NCBI RefSeq assembly: GCF_000214705.1
Contig: NC_015573.1
Span: forward strand, 1,697,001 to 1,761,000
From: Desulfofundulus kuznetsovii DSM 6115
GTDB taxonomy: Bacteria; Bacillota; Desulfotomaculia; Desulfotomaculales; Desulfovirgulaceae
Length of the DNA: 64,000 bases
Direction: 5' to 3'
Below are positions 27,194 through 36,736 of the stretch, piece after piece. Positions within the stretch are counted from its first letter, which is position 1. Each line of letters begins with the position of its first letter. The notes under the pieces were generated by a model that did no database searches, had not been told where the DNA came from, and saw nothing but the letters and a program-made list of their open reading frames with translations. Position numbers and translations under genes: made by a program.

Positions 27194-28273
27194 CTATAAA
27201 GCATCTTCGAGACCCGCTTCCTTGAGGGCGGCGGTGAGACGCTTCAGCTCCTGGGCGCGGTCCTTGCGGCACACCAGCAGGCATTCCCCGTCGTCCACCA
27301 CTACCAGGTTCTCCACCCCCAGGGTGGCCACCAGCCTCCCGGGGGCGTGGATGATGCTGTTGCGGGTTTCCAGAAAAACCCCCCGCGCCTCGATCACGTT
27401 GCCGTTTTCCTCCGTTTCCCGGTACCGCTCCAGGGCCGGCCAGGAACCCACGTCGTCCCAGCCGAAGTCACCCGGCAGGACCAGCACGTTGGGGGCCTTT
27501 TCCATGACCCCGTAATCAATGGAAACCTTTGGCAGGCCGGGATATACACGGGATAAGACTTCCCGGCAGGAGCCGCGGTCCATGGCCCGCCCTATTTCCG
27601 CCAGTCCGGTCGCCAGGGCCGGCAGGTGTTCCTCAATCAACCGGTAAATTAAATCAGCCCGCCAGATAAACATCCCGCTGTTCCACAGGTAACACCCCGC
27701 GGCCAGAAACTGCCGGGCCTTTTCCGGCCCCGGCTTTTCCGTGAACCTTTCCACCCGGTAAACTGGTATGTCTTCATGGTATTCGAGCAACTCTCCCTGG
27801 CATATGTACCCGTATCCCGTGTCCGGCCGGGTGGGGGTAATGCCCATGGTTACCAGCCACTGTCCGCCGGCCGCCAGGGATACTCCCGCCTGCAGCACCG
27901 ACTGAAACCGCCGCACATGGGCAATATAGTGATCAGCAGGCAGCACCGCCATTATCCCCCGGGGATCCTTTCGCAAAACATGGAGGGCTCCCAGACCCAC
28001 GGCAGCAGCCGTATCCCGGCCGCACGGTTCGGCCACAATGTTTTCCGGCGGAATCTCCGGTAGCTGATGGCGTACGGTTTCGATATAATTGACACCGGTA
28101 ACGACCAGCACGTTCTCCGGCGGTACCAGCCCTGCCAGCCGGTCAAAGGTCAGCTGCAGCATGGTGCGCTCCCCCACCAGGGAGAGGAACTGCTTGGGTC
28201 TATCCCGCCGGGAGAGGGGCCAGAAGCGCTCCCCCGCCCCACCGGCCATAATTACGGCATAAAACAAAAACAC
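27194..28273 (-). CDS. manC: Mannose-1-phosphate guanylyltransferase
   Basis: Makes GDP-mannose from GTP and mannose-1-phosphate for surface polysaccharide. 359 residues covering only the nucleotidyltransferase domain, with no fused isomerase. The signature [14 protein letters not shown] (about 9-22) is followed by RPKQFL, VLPADHYI and the FTEKP motif (residues about 168-172). GTG start at 28273. Intact here, while damaged pieces are found at 30673-30929 and 38296-38456. Its natural partner manB is broken in this window. Confidence 0.93.
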   Translation of the reverse strand: MFLFYAVIMAGGAGERFWPLSRRDRPKQFLSLVGERTMLQLTFDRLAGLVPPENVLVVTGVNYIETVRHQLPEIPPENIVAEPCGRDTAAAVGLGALHVLRKDPRGIMAVLPADHYIAHVRRFQSVLQAGVSLAAGGQWLVTMGITPTRPDTGYGYICQGELLEYHEDIPVYRVERFTEKPGPEKARQFLAAGCYLWNSGMFIWRADLIYRLIEEHLPALATGLAEIGRAMDRGSCREVLSRVYPGLPKVSIDYGVMEKAPNVLVLPGDFGWDDVGSWPALERYRETEENGNVIEARGVFLETRNSIIHAPGRLVATLGVENLVVVDDGECLLVCRKDRAQELKRLTAALKEAGLEDAL

Positions 28274-28285
28274 ATCCCCCCGTAC

Positions 28286-28333
28286 GGCGGGGCATACACC
28301 GCTTTGTGCAGTCCTTACCCCGGTCTTTATCGC
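28286..28333. repeat. About 48-bp intergenic repeat, copy B
   Basis: GGCGGGGCATACACCGCTTTGTGC...ACCCCGGTCTTTA; related to 24867-24913. Lies between rpn and manC, preceded by a small CCCCG/CGGGG hairpin. Confidence 0.55.
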
Positions 28334-29295
28334 TCTCCAACTCCGTTATTGATGATGACCCGAGCTTCTTCCAGAGTGCTGGCGGCGAACAGCTGCTCCA
28401 GGATATAATCCAGCGCTTCTAAATCGGTCATCCGCCAGACCTTTTGCTGCAAGTCGGCCGACTTATCCCCAAACTTACGGGACAGATATTTACAAATGAT
28501 TTCCCGCGCTTTCTCCATACGCCCTTCCACACGGCCTTCGGCACGGCCTTCCGCGCGGCCTTCCGCACGGCCTTTTTCATGCCAGCTGGTGGTTATTTGC
28601 ATAATGGCGTCAACCTCCTTTTTGTCCATTTTGCCCAATTCACGGTAAAGTTGTTCTTCTTCCTCGCGGTTCAGCTTCAGGTAGGTCTCGAAAAAAACGG
28701 CCAGCAGTTCCATCCGCGCCGGGTCCAGTTTCATCCGGGCCAGCATGCGCAGGAATTCCAGCTTTACGCGCACCCTTTCTTCCGGCCTGAAGCCCATTTT
28801 GCTCAACAACGCCGCTGCTACCGGATTATCGCTAAGTATGTACTCCCGCCAGTCAAGTTTTTTCAGCTCCAGCTTGTAAAACCGGAAATTCAGGACCTCC
28901 AGGAAGGGGAAGGCAATCCCGAAACTGTTCGGTTCATCCCGTACCCGGTCGTAGCCGAACACGGCCACCGGTAATATCTTCCGCCGGTACTTCTCGTATA
29001 ACCGGCTGAAGTAAACAAACATCCGCTCGTTAAAATTCTTTTGCACATACGATTGCGGTTCAATGTGCACCAGAATCAAACCGGGCTGGCCCTTGAGCCT
29101 GGTTTCCACCAGAATGTCCACTTTGTGCCTGTCACCGGCTGTAACATCGGTGAAGATTTCCTGCTGTAGAAACCTGATCTGGGTCAGGTCTATGGAGCGG
29201 GCGGCTTCCGGAAAGAACAACTCCATGAATTCGGCGAAAAATGTTTCCAGCAATTCTTTAAACAGGCGGTCATGATCGATCTGATTTTCAGTCAT
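28327..29295 (-). CDS. Rpn-family recombination-promoting nuclease, copy 1
   Basis: 322 residues. The PD-(D/E)XK core is visible at [25 protein letters not shown] (D...E-x-Q, about residues 58-83), followed by [26 protein letters not shown], the pattern of Rpn/YhgA-like proteins, which stimulate RecA-independent recombination in E. coli. A tandem 4-residue repeat GRAE/GRVE/GRME (about 245-263) precedes the C-terminal helical domain. ATG start with GGAG about 8 bases upstream. It sits between manB and manC as a passenger. A near-identical copy is at 30983. Confidence 0.85.
   Translation of the reverse strand: MTENQIDHDRLFKELLETFFAEFMELFFPEAARSIDLTQIRFLQQEIFTDVTAGDRHKVDILVETRLKGQPGLILVHIEPQSYVQKNFNERMFVYFSRLYEKYRRKILPVAVFGYDRVRDEPNSFGIAFPFLEVLNFRFYKLELKKLDWREYILSDNPVAAALLSKMGFRPEERVRVKLEFLRMLARMKLDPARMELLAVFFETYLKLNREEEEQLYRELGKMDKKEVDAIMQITTSWHEKGRAEGRAEGRAEGRVEGRMEKAREIICKYLSRKFGDKSADLQQKVWRMTDLEALDYILEQLFAASTLEEARVIINNGVGER
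28520..28576 (-). repeat. 12-bp coding tandem repeat in rpn copy 1
   Basis: Repeated GGCCGTGCGGAA-type units encode Gly-Arg-Ala-Glu. Copy 2 has one more unit (31175-31245), a 12-bp length difference between otherwise nearly identical genes. Confidence 0.75.
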
Positions 29296-29388
29296 CGAGC
29301 CGTCTCCTTATATTCTTTCTGGTTACAGTTTACCTCAGGTTCAGAAGGGTTTCAAGAAGCGGTCATTCTGCTTACCGGCATCCCCCGG

Positions 29389-29934
29389 CTAAAACTCCCA
29401 GTCGAAATCTTCCACCTGGGGGTGGGTGGTAATTGCCTTTTTCATTAGATCGCAGATCCTCTGCAAGCCTGCGGGCGTTTTCGCCTCGCAGCGGGCCACC
29501 AGCACGGGCTGCGTGTTGGAAGCGCGCACAAGTCCCCACCCGTCCTCAAACAATACCCGGGCACCATCCACGTCAATAACTTCGAACTGGCGCTGAAACT
29601 CCTTGACAAGTTGCTCTACAACGGCAAATTTAACCTCGTCCGGACAAGTTACGCGCGTCTCCGCCGTGGAATAGTATTGCGGCACGTCGGCCAAAAGCAG
29701 AGAAAGAGGTTTTTCCGTATTTGATAAAATACGCAAAAGCCTCCCGGTGGCATACAGCGCATCGTCATAGCCGTAATATTCGTCGGCGAAAAACATGTGG
29801 CCGGACATTTCCCCTGTAAAGGGGGCGTTAAGTTCCCGCATTCTGGCCTTGATCAGGGAATGCCCGGTGCGGGAAAAAACGGGCTTCCCCCCAAGGCGGG
29901 CAACTTCCTCCACCAGGCTCTGGGAGCACAAGAA
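29389..29934 (-). pseudogene. manB: Phosphomannomutase 3' fragment, copy 1
   Basis: Open for 180 residues from CSQSLVEEVARLGG to VEDFDWEF, matching the C-terminal third of the phosphohexomutase (EMSGHMFFADEYYG sugar-binding and VRASNTQPVLVARCE phosphate-binding motifs). The catalytic serine and metal loop are missing. It differs from the 32057 copy at scattered residues (TTHPQVEDF for TAHPRVEDF), so the duplication is not brand new or the copies were exchanged. The break lies at CTTCTTG/TGCTCC, where a second Rpn-like gene abuts. Confidence 0.85.
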
Positions 29935-29937
29935 GAA

Positions 29938-30354
29938 CTAATTGTCCAATCTTAGGGGGTCAGCCCGCTCTTTAGCGATGTACTGGTGGAAAACGTCGGT
30001 CACGATTAACACCTCCCATAACCTGTCCATGGTTTTGCTGTCCAGTAATTTGCTGTTCATAACCATCAGGCAGCCGATCAGGTAGCCGTCTTCGGGTGCA
30101 GCCACTTTATCACGTAGTATTGCAGCAGATTCAATGGCCAGTTCTTCCGGTGTATGTTGCCGGCTGTCCATCATAGGCAGGAAGATCAGATTTATTTTGT
30201 CCAGGTCGTCCAGGCCCATGTTCCTGGCGATTTTCTCATTTATTCCGGCCAGCACCTCTTCGGCGTTTTTATTGCCGGCTACAGCATTTTCTACTGCATA
30301 CTGGAGTGTTCCAATGTCAATACCAGTCAAGCCGGGCTTTACACATCACTCGCC
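29938..30354 (-). pseudogene. 3' part of a second Rpn-like nuclease gene
   Basis: 130 residues, from TGIDIGTLQYAVENAVAGNK to RADPLRLDN. The first 20 residues repeat the end of the open frame at 37350-37750, so together the pieces give one complete gene: N-terminal nuclease domain there, helical C-terminus here. The 5' side ends abruptly at GGCTTTACAC, followed by SWIM fragment DNA. Confidence 0.75.
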
Positions 30355-30357
30355 CCG

Positions 30358-30606
30358 TTTTTATAACCCCGCTCCGTCCAGTTCTTCCTGAAGCGCCGGA
30401 AAACGGGCATATTTTCTCCTCAACGCGGCGAAGTAATCTTCCCAGTTCTCCTGCGCGCCGGTACGCTGGCAGAGAGTTTTAATCCGGCACAGGTAGCCTG
30501 CGGCTTCCCGGTAGGCCCCGTGCTGACGGCGGCCGATGGCCTCTTCCACCAGCTCTTTGTACAATGCTATGGCGTCTTCCGGCCGTTCTTTTTCAGCGGC
30601 CCCGGC
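30358..30606 (-). pseudogene. Copy of the SWIM gene 3' end
   Basis: Encodes GAAEKERPEDAIALYKELV...LDGAGL almost identically to 24958-25199. It has been cut free of its gene and joined at 30606 to the tail of the 26971 small gene (GTCGCCCAAAAGGTAG). No translation start of its own is convincing. Confidence 0.8.
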
Positions 30607-30672
30607 ATGTCGCCCAAAAGGTAGTTGGATAAACATGCCGGCGGGGAAACTATAGGGAAGGCAGGGCCTTCC

Positions 30673-30929
30673 CTATAAAGCATCTTCGAGACCCGCTTCC
30701 TTGAGGGCGGCGGTGAGACGCTTCAGCTCCTGGGCGCGATCCTTGCGGCACACCAGCAGGCGTTCCCCGTCGTCCACCACTACCGGGTTTTCCACCCCCA
30801 GGGTGGCCACCAGCCTGCCGGGGGCGTGGATGATAGGGAGAGGAACTGCTTGGGTCTATCCCGCCGGGAGAGGGGCCAGAAGCGCTCCCCCGCCCCACCG
30901 GCCATAATTACGGCATAAAACAAAAACAC
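30673..30929 (-). pseudogene. manC: manC copy with large internal deletion
   Basis: Retains codons for [20 protein letters not shown] through FLSL, then jumps to the C-terminal [19 protein letters not shown]...AGLEDAL. About 820 bp of the centre are missing, and the junction (CTCTCCCT/ATCATCC) shifts the frame, so no manC product can form. Confidence 0.85.
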
Positions 30930-32590
30930 ATCCCCCCGTACGGCGGGGCATACACCGCTTTGTGCAGTCCTTACCCCGGTCTTTATCGCTCTCTAACGCC
31001 GTTATTGATGATGACCCGGGCTTCTTCCAGAGTGCTGGCGGCGAACAGCTGCTCCAGGATATAGTCCAGCGCTTCTAAATCGGTCATCCGCCAGACCTTT
31101 TGCTGCAAGTCGGCCGACTTATCCCCAAACTTACGGGACAGATATTTACAAATGATTTCCCGCGCTTTCTCCATACGCCCTTCCATACGGCCTTCGGCAC
31201 GGCCTTCCGCGCGGCCTTCCGCACGGCCTTCCGCACGGCCTTTTTCATGCCAGCTGGTGGTTATCTGCATAATGGCGTCAACCTCCTTTTTGTCCATTTT
31301 GCCCAATTCACGGTAAAGTTGTTCTTCTTCCTCGCGGTTCAGCTTCAGGTAGGTCTCGAAAAAAACGGCCAGCAGTTCCATCCGCGCCGGGTCCAGTTTC
31401 ATCCGGGCCAGCATGCGCAGGAATTCCAGCTTTACGCGCACCCTTTCTTCCGGCCTGAAGCCCATTTTGCTCAACAACGCCGCTGCTACCGGATTATCAC
31501 TATGTATGTACTCCCGCCAGTCAAGTTTTTTCAGCTCCAGCTTGTAAAACCGGAAATTCAGGACCTCCAGGAAGGGGAAGGCAATCCCGAAACTGTCCGG
31601 TTCATCCCGTACCCGGTCGTAGCCGAACACGGCCACCGGTAATATCTTCCGCCGGTACTTCTCGTATAACCGGCTGAAGTAAACAAACATCCGCTCGTTA
31701 AAATTCTTTTGCACATACGATTGCGGTTCAATGTGCACCAGAATCAAACCGGGCTGGCCCTTGAGCCTGGTTTCCACCAGAATGTCCACTTTGTGCCTGT
31801 CACCGGCTGTAACATCGGTGAAGATTTCCTGCTGTAGAAACCTGATCTGGGTCAGGTCTATGGAGCGGGCGGCTTCCGGAAAGAACAACTCCATGAATTC
31901 GGCGAAAAATGTTTCCAGCAATTCTTTAAACAGGCGGTCATGATCGATCTGATTTTCAGTCATCGAGCCGTCTCCTTATATTCTTTCTGGTTAGAGTTTA
32001 CCTCAGGTTCAGAAGGGTTTCAAGAAGCGGTCATTCTGCTTGCCGGCATCCCCCGGTTAAAACTCCCACTGGAAATCTTCCACCCGGGGGTGGGCGGTAA
32101 TGGCTTTTTTCATCAAGTCGCAAATTCTTTGCAGCCCTTCCGGCGTCCTTGCTTCGCAGCGGGCCACCAGCACGGGCTGCGTGTTGGAAGCGCGCACAAG
32201 TCCCCACCCGTCCTCAAACAATACCCGGGCACCATCCACGTCAATAACTTCGAACTGGCGCTGAAACTCCTTGACAAGCTGCTCTACAACGGCAAATTTA
32301 ACCTCGTCCGGACAGGGTACGCGCGTCTCCGCCGTAGAATAATACTGCGGCACGTCGGCCAAAAGCAGAGAAAGAGGTTTTTCCGTATTTGATAAAATAC
32401 GCAAAAGCCTCCCGGTGGCATACAGCGCATCGTCATAGCCGTAATATTCGTCGGCGAAAAACATGTGGCCGGACATTTCCCCTGTAAAGGGGGCATTAAG
32501 TTCCCGCATTCTGGCCTTAATCAGGGAATGCCCGGTGCGGGAAAAAACGGGCTTCCCCCCAAGGCGGGCGGCTTCCTCCACCAGGCTCTG
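30838..32590. repeat. Large direct duplication of about 28180-29934
   Basis: Same order and orientation: manC 5' end, 48-bp repeat, rpn, spacer, manB 3' end. Identity is very high over rpn and lower over manB. No insertion-sequence ends flank it. Confidence 0.85.
30983..31963 (-). CDS. Rpn-family recombination-promoting nuclease, copy 2
   Basis: 326 residues, differing from the 28327 copy by one extra GRAE repeat unit, R for G near the C-terminus and a few changes such as DEPDSFG for DEPNSFG and YIHSDN for YILSDN. The nuclease core HIEPQS is intact. It is part of a duplicated stretch of about 1.75 kb that also carries the start of manC and the end of manB. Both copies look functional. Confidence 0.85.
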   Translation of the reverse strand: MTENQIDHDRLFKELLETFFAEFMELFFPEAARSIDLTQIRFLQQEIFTDVTAGDRHKVDILVETRLKGQPGLILVHIEPQSYVQKNFNERMFVYFSRLYEKYRRKILPVAVFGYDRVRDEPDSFGIAFPFLEVLNFRFYKLELKKLDWREYIHSDNPVAAALLSKMGFRPEERVRVKLEFLRMLARMKLDPARMELLAVFFETYLKLNREEEEQLYRELGKMDKKEVDAIMQITTSWHEKGRAEGRAEGRAEGRAEGRMEGRMEKAREIICKYLSRKFGDKSADLQQKVWRMTDLEALDYILEQLFAASTLEEARVIINNGVRER

Positions 32591-32863
32591 GGAGCACTTG
32601 ACTTCCACCAGCACCGGGGCACCGGGGAAACGGGGAAGAATTTCACGCCAGAAGAGGATCATCAGCTTGTCCCCCCAGACCACGTTCCCCCGGTCGTCCA
32701 CCACCCCCAGGCGGTCGGCATCCCCGTCGTAGGCCACGCCCAGATCCGCCCCCTCCTCAAGAACTTTCTTTTGCAAATCGCGGAGGTTGGCCGTTTTTAC
32801 CGGGTCGGGGTGGTGGTGGGGAAAGGCCGGGTCGGGAGTACAATATAGCTCTATCACGTTACA
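32057..32863 (-). pseudogene. manB: Phosphomannomutase/phosphoglucomutase, 3' half (IS-interrupted)
   Basis: From VIELYCTPDPAFPHHHPDP through the metal loop DGDADRLGVVD, the sugar loop EMSGHMFFADEYYG and the phosphate loop VRASNTQPVLVARCE to the end. It is the continuation of 34772-35368, separated by the insertion element at 32864-34771. The sequence around the target reads W-G-C-N-V-I-E-L-Y when the element and one copy of TGTAAC are removed, so the gene was intact before insertion. Confidence 0.9.
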
Positions 32864-34771
32864 TCGAAGTTTGAAACTTTCAAATTAAAACCTCCCGGAA
32901 ATCAAGGGCTCCGGGGCAATAATTAAAGACGTACCACTACATTTTCCTTCATTTTACAATAATGAGGGTGTGTGGTAATCATCGGAAGTCCGAGCACTTT
33001 GTTTGCAAGTGCCGTTACCGTCGTTTTTGATTTCAGCTACCTTTAGGGGTGGCCGGATTCCCAGTGCTCTGAATGCTTCATATGCGTTGCCCACCAGTTC
33101 CGTGCGGCATAGGTACTTGTCTTCCCCAATACTGAGTTCCACTGCTTTTAACTGTTGCAGGTCCCTGAGCAGGTAAACGTACTCCAGTTCAACTTCTTTT
33201 TCTGCCAGTTTTCTCTGTAAGGCCGATTCCAGGACCAGGGCCAGGAAACAGACCATGATGTGTCCCCGGACACGGCTGTCTTTCCAGTGGTAGACCGGGC
33301 GCAGGTCCAGACTGGATTTCATTTCCCGGAAGGCCCGCTCTACACGCCAGAGGTCTTTATAGGCCAGGGCCACTTCTTCGGTACTGAGTTGAGAGTTGGT
33401 ACGCAGGACGTACTTGCCATCATACCGGGCTTCTTCTCTCAGGGCTTCCTGATCTATACCCACCACGGCGTCTTTGTTAAGCAATAGATACCGGCGGTAA
33501 CCACGGTTGCCCACCAGCGATTTGATTCCGCCGTTTTTAAGCTGTTCTTCCAGCTTCCGGCACATTTCCTCCCGGGCCTTTTTGTCGTGTTCGGCCTGGA
33601 CGGGATTATGGCAAACGATGTACCGGTCAGCATCGTACCAGACTTCTTTTACTTTCAGGTTTCCTTTGACGGTCCGGTACCTGCCGCCTGTTTTGAGTAC
33701 TTCGCCGACGTCTTTGACTTTACGCATGCGCATACCCACAATATATTCGATGTGATTTTTGTCCAAATGTTCCAGAATATCCTGGCTGACCATGCCCCGG
33801 TCGCCTACAAAGACGACCCGGGTCAGTTGAAACCGTTCGCGGACGTCGGCAATGATTTGACTGAATGTGTTGACATCAGCTGTATTGCCGGGAAAAACCT
33901 CATGGGCTATAGGTATGCCGGCACGGGTCATTACCACGCCGACCATTACCTGGATTCTGTCCGGTCGATGATCTTTGGAGTGGCCGTAACGACCCAATTC
34001 CTCTGGCCCTCTGCCTTCAAAGTATGTGGATGTGGTGTCCCAGAAAATCATGTCCACTTCCAGGTCGAACAGGTTTCTGGTGCTGTCAAAAAGGTCCAGT
34101 TCTATCCTCTCTTTATATTCGGCCAGAAAATCAAGGGCACGGTAAAGATGGTGCAGTTCCAGCTGGTCAAAGGACGGCCGGTAAACTTCTTTGAGCCATT
34201 CATTAACGCCCCGTTTGGAAAGCGGGTCGCTGATCCGGTTCAGCACCATGGCGTAGACGGCCTCAGCCAGTTGGCTGCAGGTGTATGCCTGGGAGAAATG
34301 GCGTTTCAGGATAAAGTCCAGGCCAAGTTGTTCCCACAGATGCCGGAAAATTAAATCCAACCCCCATTCCTTGGCACTGTGAACCATCAGTTTATCAGCT
34401 TCGGCCTGTATCCATTTCGTTTTTGAGAATTTAGCCAGGCTGGCAATGAGCCGGTCAAGGCTGCCTTTCTGAAGTTCGTCGATGCGGCCCAGGTTGGCCA
34501 CCACTTTCTGGCGCACTTTGCCGTGCTCCCTGACGGCTTCGACTATCTGGACATAAGTTCTTTTTGAGCCGTCCTTGTTGGTGAAAGTTTTTGTTCTGGC
34601 ATACATGGCATAGATATTATACCATGTTAAGGCAGGTTAGAAAAACTAAATATTTACAGACGTGGCACTACACTTTCGCAATTTTTAAGTATTCCGCTAA
34701 CTAAGACCCTTGATTTTACTGGGTTTCCAGCTTCGTTGGAAATGTATGGGGCGCTAAAGTTTCAAACTTGA
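32864..34771 (-). mobile_element. IS1634-family insertion sequence (about 1.9 kb)
   Basis: Ends are inverted repeats: TCGAAGTTTGAAACTTT at the left and, read inward, TCAAGTTTGAAACTTT at the right. The direct target repeat is GTTACA at 32858-32863 and 34772-34777. One transposase gene fills the element. The clean ends and intact transposase suggest recent movement into manB. Confidence 0.9.
32954..34606 (-). CDS. IS1634-family (IS4-superfamily) DDE transposase
   Basis: 550 residues. Begins MYARTKTFTNKDGSKRTYVQ, then the DDE core: D in FWDTTSTYFEG (about 195), D in VVFVGDRGMVSQD (about 270), and E in WRVERAFREMKSSLDLRPVYHW (about 430), the YREK-like segment. The length agrees with IS1634 transposases. 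ATG start at 34606, inside the element ends by about 165 bp. No frameshift seen. Confidence 0.9.
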   Translation of the reverse strand: MYARTKTFTNKDGSKRTYVQIVEAVREHGKVRQKVVANLGRIDELQKGSLDRLIASLAKFSKTKWIQAEADKLMVHSAKEWGLDLIFRHLWEQLGLDFILKRHFSQAYTCSQLAEAVYAMVLNRISDPLSKRGVNEWLKEVYRPSFDQLELHHLYRALDFLAEYKERIELDLFDSTRNLFDLEVDMIFWDTTSTYFEGRGPEELGRYGHSKDHRPDRIQVMVGVVMTRAGIPIAHEVFPGNTADVNTFSQIIADVRERFQLTRVVFVGDRGMVSQDILEHLDKNHIEYIVGMRMRKVKDVGEVLKTGGRYRTVKGNLKVKEVWYDADRYIVCHNPVQAEHDKKAREEMCRKLEEQLKNGGIKSLVGNRGYRRYLLLNKDAVVGIDQEALREEARYDGKYVLRTNSQLSTEEVALAYKDLWRVERAFREMKSSLDLRPVYHWKDSRVRGHIMVCFLALVLESALQRKLAEKEVELEYVYLLRDLQQLKAVELSIGEDKYLCRTELVGNAYEAFRALGIRPPLKVAEIKNDGNGTCKQSARTSDDYHTPSLL

Positions 34772-35368
34772 GTTACAGCCCCAGCGGCGCAGGACCTGCG
34801 GCGCGAAGTAACCCGCCGTACCGCTGCCGCAGTCCACGACCACTTTCAACTGGCGGGGACCAAGCTTAATTTTATCGGCCAGCATTTCCAGGTAGGCGGG
34901 AACAACGTCAGCAGTTTTAATTTTCCCCCGGCCGGCGGCAAAGGAACCGAGTGAGCAAATCTCCCTGAGCTTCTGGATTTCCTTCCCGTAGATCGTTTCC
35001 GCGCCGCCCGCAGCCAGCTTAAATCCGTTTTCCTCCGGCGGGTTGTGGCTGCCGGTGACCATCACGGCGCCTTTTACGCCCAGGTGGTAGCGGGCGAAAT
35101 ATACGATGGGTGTAACCACCAGGCCCAGATCAATAACATCACATCCCGTTGATAAAAGCCCCTCGCAAATTCCGTTTCGTAATTCTCCGGAGCTGGCCCG
35201 GTTGTCCCGGCCCACCAGCACTTCCCTTAAGCCCTGTTCTAAAAGAAAGGTGCCGAAGGCTTTTCCCAGGGTACGGGCAGTTTCAAAGGTCAAATCTTTT
35301 CCGGCCACGCCCCGGATGTCGTATTCCCGAAAGATGGAGGGGTTTAAAAAAGGAGATATCTTCAGCAA
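34772..35368 (-). pseudogene. manB: Phosphomannomutase/phosphoglucomutase, 5' half (IS-interrupted)
   Basis: Starts at or near TTG 35368 (LLKISPFLNPSIFREYDIRG) and includes the catalytic serine loop MVTGSHNPPEENGFK. At 34772 it runs into the insertion element and stops after NSSLKL. The open frame continues upstream to 35584 without conserved sequence. With the other half it would give a normal protein of about 465 residues that makes mannose-1-phosphate for ManC. Confidence 0.88.
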
Positions 35369-35667
35369 GTCGAAAAAACCTGGTTTAAAAAAGCTCACAA
35401 TACCTAACAAGCTGTTAGTTTTTGTGAACCCGGCCTCCCCATGACCAGGCTTTCGCTCCTTTCTGGATTGGATTTGCCTACCCCTGGGAGCGGGCTGAAG
35501 CGACAGGAAGACCTCGGCCCCGGGAGTCCCACCCGGACGGGAGAACTGCGCGAAATAGGCACTTCCGGCTTGCGCCTTCATCAATGTTGACTATTTCGCG
35601 GAAAACACCGCCTCCCGCGATCTGTTAGATACGGCCTACCGGTTTATCCGACACCGGCTAAACGGGG
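35369..35667. other. Gap between manB and the TnpB-related gene
   Basis: No gene. It probably contains the right end of the decayed IS607-type element; for active TnpB genes a guide RNA would end here, but I cannot define one. Confidence 0.3.
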
Positions 35668-36736
35668 TCACCTGCTCAGCAAAGCAAGCTGCTTCAACTC
35701 GTGCCAGACGGAATAAAACGATTCCTGCTTGAAACGGTCCAAACCGTTATATACGGGAATCTTTTCGTCCAGCCGGTTGAAGAGCCGCTTCACCTTTCGG
35801 GTCATCCCTTTTCCTTCCCCAGGTAAGGAATCAACCTTTCGGTTCAGCTTCTCTTTGATGACTCGAATTTTTTGCTTCAACTCGTTGGTAATGCGCTCTC
35901 TGAAGCCTATCGCCCGCCGGGCGATAGTTAAAGCGGCGGCGTGGTGGATAATTACCCCGTACCGCTCCATGTATTTGTAATAACCAATGGTGGACGTGTG
36001 CGCCGGCCTAACCGGTTTTACGCCGACACCTTCCTTGAATGCCCTGCGCGTGACGGCCTCGATTATCTTCTTAAACGGGAAGTTGGCCGCCATGCGGTTG
36101 AATTTCCTGTCCGTGTCCAGCCGGTCTTTGCCGAAGTCCAGATCCTCTAATGCGATGGGTTTGCCTAAAACTCTGGCGATGTCCACCACCACTTTGGCCA
36201 GCACGCCTATCAGGTAGGTGCGCCGGTATCCGCGGCTGTAAGCAAGCTCCGGTATTTTGATGTAGAGAAAACCGTTTGGTTGTACTGTCACCTGGAACTC
36301 TCCGGCAAATTTATGCAGTGCCTTCGGGTAAGGAACAGCGAATCCTTCCGGCCAGGGTTCGGGTTGGCCGAAATAATTGACGTTGGCCAAAGCTACACCG
36401 TCCGGGTTGGTGTCCATGCCCAGGTAGCCCCGGTTGGGATTGGTTACTGGTTCAGGTGCTGCTATGGTGAAGGTAATGTGCACCCTGTACCGGCCGTCCC
36501 GGCCTCTGATTAACTCGATGTTATAGGGAGTGCCGGAAAGAAGCAGTTCCCACACCTTGAGCCGGTGTTTTTCCGGCAGCCAGAGCTTTCCTGTTACCCG
36601 GGGTGCCTTCGTCATTACCGGCCTTCCTCTGCTGTCTGTGCCTATTTGCTCCGAAAGGTGGGAAAAACTCGCCACAGACAGTGTATTTTATGCCGTCTTC
36701 CGGGTTAACCGTTTTCTTCTTTTTCGGCTTCCTCAT
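35668..36736 (-). pseudogene. TnpB-related gene of an IS607-type element, frameshifted
   Basis: Most of the protein (335 residues) is open from 36675, with RuvC-like motifs YLGMDTNPDGVAL and IALEDLDFG, then the HTSTIGYYKYMERYGVIIHHAAALTIARR signature of TnpB-related proteins, which lack the usual zinc finger and third Asp. The natural N-terminus MRKPKKKKTVNPEDGIKYTVCGE starts at 36736 in another frame. A run of five T (minus strand, near 36662) where four would keep the frame joins CGEF to SHLSEQIGTDS. Probably inactive unless slippage occurs. Confidence 0.8.

Noticed and set aside
30650-30898. 82-residue proline-rich minus frame
   Set aside because: Out-of-frame reading of the deleted manC copy.
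31175-31245. Possible CRISPR-like repeats
   Set aside because: 12-bp units are coding and have no spacers.
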